Assembly: GCA_021809235.1 (NCBI GenBank)
Contig: JAKBAG010000193.1
Span: 1 to 5,603, forward strand
Source: Acidobacteriota bacterium
GTDB lineage: Bacteria > Acidobacteriota > Terriglobia > Terriglobales > Acidobacteriaceae
DNA length: 5,603 nt
Reading direction: 5' to 3'
Part shown: in pieces, positions 1-5,603 of the stretch
Layout of the letters: each line of letters starts with the position of its first letter
Position numbering within the stretch: the first letter of the stretch is position 1
The notes under the pieces: model-generated
Databases searched by the model: none
Told to the model about the DNA's origin: nothing
The model's input: only the letters and a program-made list of their open reading frames with translations
Translations under genes and position numbers: made by a program

Positions 1-1221
1 CAGCGTTGTGATGACTCTGTGGTAGCGGTGGTGGCGGGGAAGGCTCAGTTTTTGCGGCGGGCGCGCGGGTTTGTTCCGCGGGCGGTGCGGCTTCCTTATG
101 GCGGCAGTGCCGGATGCGTGTTGGCTGTGGGCGGGCAGATGAAATCCACGCTGACCCTGACCAAGGACGGCAAAGCGTATACGAGCCAGCATATCGGCGA
201 CATGGATTCGCCGCAATCGCTGGATTTTTTCGAGGAGGCTCTGGATCATCTGCAACGTACGTTTGCGATGACGCCGGAGGTAGTGGCGCATGACCTGCAT
301 CCGGAGTACACGACGACGCTGTGGGCTATTGGGTATGCCCGTAGCCATTCCCTGCCCCGAATAGCAGTACAGCATCACCATGCACACCTGGCCGGATGCC
401 TGGCCGAGTATGGGCGCAGTGACCGGGCGCTGGGACTGGCGCTGGATGGGACCGGATATGGGACCGACGGCAGTATTTGGGGCGGTGAACTGTTGGAGTT
501 TGACCTGCGAGGATTCACTCGGCGAGGACATTTGAAGCCTATACCTATGCCAGGCTCAGAGATGGCGATTCGCGAGCCGTGGCGAATGGCTCTGGGTGGT
601 TTGGCAATGCGAGTAGAGGCCGACGTGCTGCGACGCTGCGGACTCCTGAAGCCGGAGGTCGAACGGCTGCTGACACAGATTGTGGCCGGACGATCGGGAC
701 CTTGGACGTCGAGTCTGGGAAGGTTGTTTGATGCAGTGGCCGCAGTGGCGATGGAGCGACACCGGGTGGACTATGAGGCGCAGGCGGCTGTGGAACTGGA
801 GGCAGTGACGGATGTATCGAGGAAAAGCTGCTATCCAATAGTGCTGAGACGTGTCGAGGATAAAGGAACCATTGTGCTGGACAGCGGCGAGCTGTTGGAG
901 GCTGTGCTGGCGGACAAACTAGCCGGTGTAAACGTGGCGGTGATTGCGACGCGCTTCCATCGCTGGGTGGTGGAGGGATTTGCGGAGTTAGTCCGGGATG
1001 CAATGGATCGAAGCGGATTGCGTCTGGTCTGTCTGTCAGGGGGCTGCCTACACAATCGACTGCTTACGGGCTGGATGGTGGAGCGGCTACAGCAGATGGG
1101 CTGCGAGGTGCTGATTCCGCGACAGACCAGTCCAGGGGATGGTGGATTGAGCTATGGGCAGGCGGTGGTTGCAAGCAGGCTCCAGAGCCGCGAGGAGATT
1201 CCGCCGCACAGGATGGAGTGA
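1..1221 (+). CDS. hypF: Carbamoyltransferase HypF, C-terminal half (5' end outside window)
   Basis: HypF transfers a carbamoyl group from carbamoyl phosphate to the C-terminal cysteine of HypE, the first step in making the CN ligands of the [NiFe] active site; it acts in the cytoplasm. The frame is open from base 1, so the GTG at 19 is not the real start. 406 residues are visible, roughly half of a typical HypF of about 750. The first residues (RCDDSVV) match the end of the YrdC-like domain. The rest is the Kae1-like carbamoyltransferase domain: the metal-binding HHHAH is at 373-387, followed by DGTGYGTDGSIWGGE near 442-489, LSGGCLHNRLL at 1033-1065 and SPGDGGLSYGQ from 1129. All the expected C-terminal motifs are present and the frame has no break. 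The acylphosphatase and zinc-finger domains must lie upstream. A hydrogenase operon follows on the same strand 117 bases later, which fits the role. I am confident of the family. Confidence 0.95.
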   Translation, partial: QRCDDSVVAVVAGKAQFLRRARGFVPRAVRLPYGGSAGCVLAVGGQMKSTLTLTKDGKAYTSQHIGDMDSPQSLDFFEEALDHLQRTFAMTPEVVAHDLHPEYTTTLWAIGYARSHSLPRIAVQHHHAHLAGCLAEYGRSDRALGLALDGTGYGTDGSIWGGELLEFDLRGFTRRGHLKPIPMPGSEMAIREPWRMALGGLAMRVEADVLRRCGLLKPEVERLLTQIVAGRSGPWTSSLGRLFDAVAAVAMERHRVDYEAQAAVELEAVTDVSRKSCYPIVLRRVEDKGTIVLDSGELLEAVLADKLAGVNVAVIATRFHRWVVEGFAELVRDAMDRSGLRLVCLSGGCLHNRLLTGWMVERLQQMGCEVLIPRQTSPGDGGLSYGQAVVASRLQSREEIPPHRME

Positions 1222-1338
1222 TGCATGTCACATCGCAGTGAAGACGAACAGGCCTACCGTTGCAGCGGATCGACTGCCGCCTTCAACACAGGGATGAGGC
1301 AGCAGGAGCGGAAGTAACAAGAATCCTGAGAGGTGGGT
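1222..1338 (+). other. hypF to small-subunit spacer, no gene seen
   Basis: This 117-base spacer is the longest gap in the window and the only internal place with room for a promoter. I see no convincing -35/-10 pair, sigma-54 site, strong hairpin or T-run. Two weak inverted repeats exist (GCAG 1262-1265 with CTGC 1274-1277; CTGCC 1274-1278 with GGCAG 1298-1302), too short to call a structure. It ends in the small-subunit ribosome binding site. The spacer could be a leader within a hypF-hydrogenase transcript or could hold a promoter I cannot recognise. Confidence 0.4.
1328..1333 (+). promoter_or_regulatory. Ribosome binding site of the small-subunit gene
   Basis: GAGAGG lies five bases before the ATG at 1339 and decides the start. 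The in-frame GTG at 1333 overlaps this motif and so is unlikely. The in-frame ATG at 1372 has only a run of G before it and would leave very little sequence ahead of the twin-arginine motif. Confidence 0.7.
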
Positions 1339-2436
1339 ATGGGGAACGCGTCGCAGTCTATATGGGGTTCCATGCAGTCGAAGGGCTACAGTCGGCGAGA
1401 TTTCCTGCAATTTTGTGCCGTGGCCGCAACCATGGCGGGGCTGGGACGCGAAGGCGTGGGTGAGGTAGTTTCTGCGTTTGACCGCAAAGCCAAGCCGCCG
1501 GTGGTGTGGATGCATTTCCAGGAATGCACCTGTTGCAGTGAATCGTTTCTGCGCGCCTCGCACCCGATTGTGGCCGATGTGCTGCTGGACGTGCTGTCGT
1601 TGAACTACACAGAGACGCTGCAGGCAGCGTCGGGATTCCAGGCGGAAAAGTGCCTGAACGACACAATCCAGAACAACAAGGGCAAGTACATTGTGCTGGT
1701 GGAAGGTGCAGTGCCATTACACGATGACGGGGTCTACTGCATGATCGGAGGTCGCACGGCGGAGTCGATTCTGCACGAGGTGGCCAAGGATGCTGCTGCG
1801 GTAATTGCCTGGGGCAGTTGTGCTTCGAATGGTTGTGTTCAAGCGGCGAAGCCAAACCCCACCGGGGCTACGCCGATCCAGAAGTTGGTGGATGTGCCGG
1901 TAATCAATGTACCGGGCTGCCCACCAATTGCCGACGTGATGATGGCGGTAGTAACGCATCTGGTGGTACTGGGGCAGATTCCCTCGCTGGACGATCAGGG
2001 AAGACCGAAGGAGTTCTACTCACGGCGAGTACATGACACCTGCTATCGGCGCGCAAACTACGATGCCGGTCTGTTTGTGGAGAGCTTTGATGATGAGAAT
2101 GCACGCAAGGGCTACTGCCTGTACAAGGTGGGATGCAAGGGACCGGTGACATATAACGCGTGCTCGGTAGTGAAGTGGAACGAAGGTACAAGCTATCCGA
2201 TCCAGTCCGGGCATGGATGCATTGGATGCAGTGAAGCGGGCTTCTGGGACAAGGGACCGTTCTATCAGCATTTGCCGTCATTCCCGGGATTCGGGATTGA
2301 GTCCACGGCGGACACTGTGGGCGCAGCGGTGGGGCTGGTGACGCTGGCCGGCGTGGCCGCGCATGCGGTGATGACCAACGTCCGCAAGAAGAAGATCATC
2401 TCCGAAGTGCATGAGGATGATCAGCCGGAAGTTTAG
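1339..2436 (+). CDS. hyaA: [NiFe] hydrogenase small subunit, Tat-exported, O2-tolerant (group 1d) type
   Basis: This electron-transfer subunit carries electrons from the NiFe site to the membrane cytochrome. The 365-residue product begins with a Tat signal (SRRDFLQF, residues 18-25, then a hydrophobic stretch to about 35), with cleavage likely after A46 (VVSA/FDRK). Proximal cluster ligands are C63, C65 and C66 (ECTCCSES), C161 and C166 (GSCASNGC) and C194 (VPGCPP). That is six cysteines, as in E. coli Hyd-1 (C17, C19, C20, C115, C120, C149), where C19 and C120 allow the O2-protective [4Fe-3S] cluster. Distal ligands are H232, C235, C260 and C266; medial [3Fe-4S] ligands are C275, C294 and C297. 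A transmembrane helix at about 326-348, followed by RKKK, anchors the C terminus and should sit in the membrane with the mature domain in the periplasm. Similarity to HyaA, HupS and HoxK runs over the full length from memory. One oddity is Asn164, where relatives I recall have Trp. The family is certain; the O2-tolerant class is inferred from the cysteines. Confidence 0.97.
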   Translation: MGNASQSIWGSMQSKGYSRRDFLQFCAVAATMAGLGREGVGEVVSAFDRKAKPPVVWMHFQECTCCSESFLRASHPIVADVLLDVLSLNYTETLQAASGFQAEKCLNDTIQNNKGKYIVLVEGAVPLHDDGVYCMIGGRTAESILHEVAKDAAAVIAWGSCASNGCVQAAKPNPTGATPIQKLVDVPVINVPGCPPIADVMMAVVTHLVVLGQIPSLDDQGRPKEFYSRRVHDTCYRRANYDAGLFVESFDDENARKGYCLYKVGCKGPVTYNACSVVKWNEGTSYPIQSGHGCIGCSEAGFWDKGPFYQHLPSFPGFGIESTADTVGAAVGLVTLAGVAAHAVMTNVRKKKIISEVHEDDQPEV

Positions 2437-2448
2437 CACAGGAATGGC

Positions 2449-2455
2449 AGGAGAG
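2449..2455 (+). promoter_or_regulatory. Ribosome binding site of the large-subunit gene
   Basis: AGGAGAG stands five bases before the ATG at 2461, a strong site within a 24-base spacer after the small-subunit stop. The short spacing points to co-transcription. The start is also fixed by the protein, since VVDPITRIEG begins at residue 6. Confidence 0.8.
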
Positions 2456-2460
2456 AAATA

Positions 2461-4176
2461 ATGGCGACGAGAATTGTGGTGGATCCGATCACGCGAATTG
2501 AAGGCCATCTGCGCATTGAGGCAACAGTGGAAAACGGCGTGATCACCGATGCGTGGAGTGCAGGCACAATGGTTCGGGGTCTGGAAAAGATCCTGCAGGG
2601 GCGCGATCCGCGGGATGCGTGGGCAATCACCGAACGGGTGTGCGGCGTGTGTACAAGCATCCATGCGCTTGCCAGTGTACGGGCGGTGGAGGATGCAATT
2701 GGCACCACTGTTCCGCATACCGCAGAACTGATCCGTAACATCATGCAGACGACGCAGTATGTGCAGGATCATGTGGTGCATTTTTATCATCTGCACGCAC
2801 TGGACTGGGTGGATATTGTGAATGCGCTGAAGGCCGATCCGGTGAAGACGGCAACGCTGGCACAGTCACTGTCCCAGTGGGACAAGAATACACCGTCGCA
2901 TTTTATGGACGTGCAGAGGAAGATCACAACCTTTGCCAACTCTGGAATGGGAATTTTTGCGAATGGATACTGGGGGCATCCGGCGTACAAGCTGCCGCCG
3001 GAGGCGAATCTGTTGGCGGTTGCCCACTATCTGGACGCGCTGGAGTGGCAGAAGGAGATTGTGAAGATTCATGCTGTGTTTGGCGGGAAGAATCCGCATC
3101 CGAATTTTCTGGTGGGCGGGGTTCCGTGCTCGATCAATATTGAAGAAGTCAATGCAATCAACTCGGAGCGGCTAAATCTAGTGAAGTCACTGATTGATCA
3201 GGCGGACGAGTTTGTGCATCAGGTGTATCTGCCCGACCTGCTGGCGGTGGCTAGCTTCTACAAGGACTGGACAGAGATTGGTGGTGGGCTTACGAACTAT
3301 TTGAGCTATGGAGAGTTTCCGACGCAGGGATACGGGAACCCGGATAAGTTCAAGTATGCGCGGGGTGTGGTGCTGAATCGGGATCTGACGACAGTGCATC
3401 CTGTGAATCCTCGTGACTCACAGGAGATCAAGGAGTACATTGCACACTCCTGGTATGCGTATAGCGAGGGCGAACATGTGGGACTCCATCCGTGGGCAGG
3501 TGAAACGAACATTCAGTATGCCGGACCGAAGCCGCCGTTCACCACGCTTGAGGGATATGAGAAATATTCGTTCCTGAAGACACCGCGCTGGAAGGAGCAG
3601 CCAATGGAAGTGGGTCCGCTCGCCCGGCTGATTGTGAGCTATGCGGCAGGACACACGGACGTTCAGGAACTGGTAAAGGACACTCTGGGGCGACTGCAGG
3701 CTCCGCAGGGCGCACTGTTCAGTACGCTGGGGCGGACGGCTGCTCGCGGACTGGATGCAAAGCTGGCAGTGGACTGGCTGAAAGAGTTCTATGGGGAGCT
3801 GATGCAGCGGGTGATGACGAACCAGGTATCGACCTTCAATAACGAGAAGTGGGAACCTTCGTCATGGCCGATACAGGCCGAAGGCGTAGGTCTGGTAGAA
3901 GCTCCACGCGGAGCGCTGGCGCACTGGATACGGATCCGCGATGGTCGGATTGACAATTACCAGTTAGTGGTTCCGACGACATGGAATGGTTCACCGCGGG
4001 ACGTGAACCAGATGCGTAGCGCGTTTGAGGCCTCGCTGATCGGGACACCAGTGAAGAACCTGGAACAGCCGGTAGAGATTCTGCGCACGATCCATTCGTT
4101 TGATCCCTGCCTGGCATGCGCTGTGCATTTATATGACACGGAAGGCAAGCATCTGCACCAGGTTCATGTGGAGTAG
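2461..4176 (+). CDS. hyaB: [NiFe] hydrogenase large (catalytic) subunit
   Basis: This subunit holds the NiFe(CN)2CO site that splits H2. The product is 571 residues, a little shorter than E. coli HyaB (597), mainly through a shorter N terminus and some missing loop residues. The N-terminal nickel-binding motif is RVCGVCTSIH, with C61, C64 and H68; the C-terminal one is DPCLACAVH, with C550, C553 and H556. Other residues of the active-site canopy known from E. coli Hyd-1 are also present: E14 (proton-transfer glutamate, Hyd-1 E28), D103 (D118), P482 and R483 (P508, R509) and D548 (D574). After H556 a 15-residue tail starting LYDTEG is expected to be removed by the protease encoded downstream. 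It has no signal peptide; export is by hitch-hiking on the small subunit's Tat signal. The order small subunit, large subunit, cytochrome, protease is that of hya and hup operons. No missing catalytic residue or frameshift is seen. Confidence 0.98.
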   Translation: MATRIVVDPITRIEGHLRIEATVENGVITDAWSAGTMVRGLEKILQGRDPRDAWAITERVCGVCTSIHALASVRAVEDAIGTTVPHTAELIRNIMQTTQYVQDHVVHFYHLHALDWVDIVNALKADPVKTATLAQSLSQWDKNTPSHFMDVQRKITTFANSGMGIFANGYWGHPAYKLPPEANLLAVAHYLDALEWQKEIVKIHAVFGGKNPHPNFLVGGVPCSINIEEVNAINSERLNLVKSLIDQADEFVHQVYLPDLLAVASFYKDWTEIGGGLTNYLSYGEFPTQGYGNPDKFKYARGVVLNRDLTTVHPVNPRDSQEIKEYIAHSWYAYSEGEHVGLHPWAGETNIQYAGPKPPFTTLEGYEKYSFLKTPRWKEQPMEVGPLARLIVSYAAGHTDVQELVKDTLGRLQAPQGALFSTLGRTAARGLDAKLAVDWLKEFYGELMQRVMTNQVSTFNNEKWEPSSWPIQAEGVGLVEAPRGALAHWIRIRDGRIDNYQLVVPTTWNGSPRDVNQMRSAFEASLIGTPVKNLEQPVEILRTIHSFDPCLACAVHLYDTEGKHLHQVHVE

Positions 4177-4211
4177 CACAAACAGGGGAAGACAGGAAAG
4201 GAGCGGACAGG
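4177..4211 (+). promoter_or_regulatory. Purine-rich spacer with cytochrome b ribosome binding site
   Basis: The 35-base spacer is almost all purine on the coding strand and contains ACAGG three times (4182, 4192, 4207). AAAGGAG at 4197-4203 is the likely ribosome binding site, eight bases before the ATG at 4212. A second in-frame ATG at 4224 is possible but less well spaced from this motif. No terminator or promoter is seen, so the cytochrome gene is probably in the same transcript as the two subunits. Confidence 0.6.
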
Positions 4212-4925
4212 ATGAGATCGCAGATGGCGACAACACAAAGCACAGCCCATGCAGGACATCCGGCGGAGTATCGTCGGGTGTATGTGTGGGAGTTTCCAGT
4301 TCGCTCCTACCACTGGATCAATGCGGTGTGCATGGTGGGGCTATGCGGAACGGGCTACCTGATCGGCGCACCGATTCGTATAACAACTGCCCCAGAGGCA
4401 TGGCAACTCTACTGGTTCGGCAGCATACGCTTTGTTCACTTTTTGTGCGCTTTTGTGTACTTCTTCAATTTTCTGGTTCGAATTTACTGGGGATTTGTCG
4501 GGAACGAGTATGCGAACTGGAAGAACTTCTTTCCGTTTACCGCCGCCCAGCGGAAGGAGATTGTGGATGTCATCAAGACGGACGTGCTACAGGTGAAGCT
4601 GCATGGGAATCTATCTCTGGGCCACAACAGTGTAGCTTCGCTGGTGTATCTGATGACTTTTGTTGCCTTTGCCGTGCAGTCGATTACCGGATTTGCGCTT
4701 TATTCCTCGATGAGTGCTAGTTGGTTTCCGCATCTGTTTCACTGGATTGTGCCCCTGATGGGGGGCGAGATGAATGTACGGTATGTGCATCATCTGGTGC
4801 TATGGTTCTTTGTGGTCTTCATCATCGTGCATGTATATCTATCCTTCTATCACGACTATCTGGAGGGTCGCGGAACGATCTCTTCGATTGTAGGTGGTTG
4901 GAAGTTTGAGCGGGAGAAGCAGTGA
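4212..4925 (+). CDS. hyaC: Ni/Fe-hydrogenase b-type cytochrome subunit
   Basis: This integral membrane di-heme cytochrome accepts electrons from the distal cluster of the small subunit and passes them to the quinone pool. The 237-residue length is typical of HyaC, HupC and HoxZ. Four hydrophobic segments lie at about 36-55, 73-94, 141-165 and 190-212. Candidate heme ligands are H34 (RSYHW), H76 (RFVHF), H193 (YVHHL) and H207 (IVHVY). The spacings of 42 and 14 residues between the paired histidines equal those I recall for Wolinella HydC (H25/H67, H186/H200). H194 is adjacent and could replace H193. The family motifs FPVRSYHW, RIYWGFVGN and LGHNSVA are present. Its last four bases overlap the protease start, so translation is probably coupled. 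With the anchored small subunit it forms a quinone-reducing H2 oxidase; no alternative membrane partner such as HybB is seen in the window. Confidence 0.95.
   Translation: MRSQMATTQSTAHAGHPAEYRRVYVWEFPVRSYHWINAVCMVGLCGTGYLIGAPIRITTAPEAWQLYWFGSIRFVHFLCAFVYFFNFLVRIYWGFVGNEYANWKNFFPFTAAQRKEIVDVIKTDVLQVKLHGNLSLGHNSVASLVYLMTFVAFAVQSITGFALYSSMSASWFPHLFHWIVPLMGGEMNVRYVHHLVLWFFVVFIIVHVYLSFYHDYLEGRGTISSIVGGWKFEREKQ
4912..4916 (+). promoter_or_regulatory. Ribosome binding site inside hyaC for the protease gene
   Basis: GGGAG lies five bases before the GTG at 4922 and supports that non-ATG start. The four bases GTGA (4922-4925) hold both the protease start and the cytochrome stop, the classic arrangement for stop-restart translational coupling. 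Confidence 0.65.
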
Positions 4926-5398
4926 AGCGCAACGGCGGACAAACGCTGATTCTGGGTGTGGGCAATGTGCTGATGGGTGATGAAGGCGTGGGCGTGCATG
5001 TCGTGCGCCAGGTCCAGAGCCATGCACTACCCGAGCATGTGGAATGCCTGGATGGTGGAACCGGTGGATTCATCCTGCTGGAGCCGATGCAGCAGGCCGG
5101 GCGCATTGTGCTGATTGACGCCAGCGCAGATGCCCATCCAATCGGGACGATCCGCAGGACGACACCACGCTTTACGCGCGACTATCCGCCCACGCTGACG
5201 GCACACGATGTAGGCATCAAGGACCTGCTGGATGTATTTCACCTGACAGAGGGCGAGCGCGAAATCACGCTGTATGCGATCACGATTGATCCGTTACAGA
5301 AGATCGGGATGGAGCTGTCACCGGAAATTGCCGCCGCGGCTCTGGAAACAGTGCGGCAGATCGTGGACGAGGTGCAGGCCGAAGCTACAGCGAATTAG
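4922..5398 (+). CDS. hyaD: Hydrogenase maturation protease (HyaD/HybD family)
   Basis: This cytoplasmic endopeptidase cuts the C-terminal tail of the large subunit after nickel insertion, which lets the active site close. The 158-residue length fits the HybD/HupD/HyaD family. The N terminus ILGVGNVLMGDEGVGV is the signature, with E21 as first metal ligand; D66 (LIDA) and H95 (AHDVG) match the other two known for E. coli HybD (E16, D62, H93). The conserved DGGT is at residues 44-47. The start is GTG, chosen because the next in-frame ATG would remove the signature, a ribosome binding site precedes it, and it overlaps the cytochrome stop by four bases. The likely substrate is the large subunit two genes upstream, whose tail follows H556. 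The product ends in a plain acidic, alanine-rich tail. Its stop codon overlaps that of a gene on the other strand. Family is certain; substrate is inferred from context. Confidence 0.95.
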   Translation: MKRNGGQTLILGVGNVLMGDEGVGVHVVRQVQSHALPEHVECLDGGTGGFILLEPMQQAGRIVLIDASADAHPIGTIRRTTPRFTRDYPPTLTAHDVGIKDLLDVFHLTEGEREITLYAITIDPLQKIGMELSPEIAAAALETVRQIVDEVQAEATAN

Positions 5399-5603
5399 CC
5401 GAGAGGTGGCTCAACAGGCAGCTTACGACTTGCGAGAACGCGCAGGAACTGCTGCGGCTCCATCCGATATTTGAAGGCCTTGCGACCGTCGATGAAAACA
5501 ACCGGGACCTCTTCGTTGAAGCGCTGCTGGAGCATGGGATCCGTGTCGATGTCGATGATCTGCCACCGGAAAGCAGCAGAGGATTCCAGTTGCTGGAGTG
5601 TGT
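5395..5603 (-). CDS. Glutaredoxin-like (DUF836/thioredoxin-fold) protein, C-terminal part
   Basis: On the minus strand, a frame open at the window edge (first complete codon at 5601-5599) ends with TAA at 5397-5395 and gives 68 residues. The core, IIDIDTDPMLQQRF followed by EEVPVVFIDGRKAFKYRM, matches the second half of small glutaredoxin-like proteins: a beta strand with the DID..DP pattern, the cis-proline motif EVPVVFIDG, then RKAFKYR and a closing helix. The N terminus, where a CxxC or single-cysteine redox site would sit, lies beyond 5603, so its activity cannot be judged here. It converges with the hydrogenase operon and overlaps the protease stop region by four bases (5395-5398). It is probably an independent thiol-redox gene in its own transcript; a link to hydrogenase function is not shown. 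Confidence 0.82.
   Translation of the reverse strand, partial: TLQQLESSAAFRWQIIDIDTDPMLQQRFNEEVPVVFIDGRKAFKYRMEPQQFLRVLASRKLPVEPPLG

Noticed and set aside
545..1003. 152-codon open frame on the minus strand inside hypF
   Set aside because: It lies opposite clear HypF carbamoyltransferase sequence, its product is Pro/Ser/Arg-rich low-complexity type, and it arises from the G-rich codon use of the plus strand.
1221..1241. Six-codon ATG frame just after the hypF stop (leader peptide?)
   Set aside because: Too short to support, has no run of a regulatory amino acid and no attenuator-like structure follows it.
1251..1263. Possible sigma-54 promoter (GG at 1251-1252, GC at 1262-1263)
   Set aside because: The spacing between GG and GC is one base shorter than the strict -24/-12 requirement and the flanking bases match the consensus poorly.
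1262..1302. Short inverted repeats in the hypF to hyaA spacer as a terminator
   Set aside because: Stems of four to five bases with long loops and no T-run; not enough for a terminator or riboswitch call.
1358..1855. 165-codon open frame on the minus strand inside the small-subunit gene
   Set aside because: It is antisense to the Tat signal and proximal-cluster region; the product is His/Pro/Cys-rich without a known pattern.
2278..2796. 172-codon open frame on the minus strand across the small/large subunit junction
   Set aside because: It is antisense to two firmly identified genes and their spacer, with no recognisable motif or domain; a by-product of base composition.
4100..4720. 206-codon plus-strand frame spanning the large-subunit end and cytochrome b
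   Set aside because: It is out of frame with both; the cytochrome frame has all heme histidines and membrane segments, while this one has no coherent domain.
1..5603. CRISPR array, insertion sequence, tRNA or rRNA genes
   Set aside because: No repeat-spacer pattern, transposase motif, terminal repeats or cloverleaf sequence was seen; the window is nearly filled by the six identified genes.

Overview
The window holds an almost complete cluster for a membrane-bound, uptake-type [NiFe] hydrogenase of the Hya/Hup/HoxKGZ kind. It starts inside hypF (maturation, cyanide-ligand synthesis). Four genes on the same strand follow: small subunit, large subunit, b-type cytochrome and the C-terminal maturation protease. 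It ends with the 3' part of a glutaredoxin-like gene on the opposite strand. The organism is a bacterium with a Tat pathway and a quinone-linked respiratory chain, moderately GC-rich by eye. Acidobacteriota (Terriglobia-like) or a proteobacterium would fit. I lean weakly to Acidobacteriota from general impression only; nothing here proves it.

Layout: 1-1221 hypF C-terminal half; 1222-1338 a short non-coding spacer ending in the small-subunit ribosome binding site; 1339-2436 small subunit (Tat signal, three Fe-S clusters, C-terminal membrane helix); a 24-base spacer; 2461-4176 large subunit (NiFe active site, cleavable C-terminal tail); a 35-base purine-rich spacer; 4212-4925 cytochrome b; 4922-5398 maturation protease, starting at GTG inside a 4-base overlap with the cytochrome; 5395-5603 (minus strand) glutaredoxin-like gene, whose stop codon overlaps the protease stop codon.

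How it works together (family knowledge applied to these sequences): HypF makes the carbamoyl-derived precursor of the CN ligands. Once the active site is loaded, the protease trims the large-subunit tail after His556. The folded large-small dimer is exported through the small subunit's Tat signal and anchored by its C-terminal helix to the di-heme cytochrome b. Electrons from H2 then pass through proximal, medial and distal Fe-S clusters to heme and quinone.

The most informative detail is that the small subunit has all six cysteines of the special proximal [4Fe-3S] cluster (C63, C65, C66, C161, C166, C194). This is the hallmark of O2-tolerant group 1d-type enzymes. The cluster is recognisable, not a new system. 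The points worth a second look are a Trp-to-Asn change beside one supernumerary cysteine, the absence of the usual accessory genes downstream, and the tail-to-tail stop-codon overlap with a redox gene.
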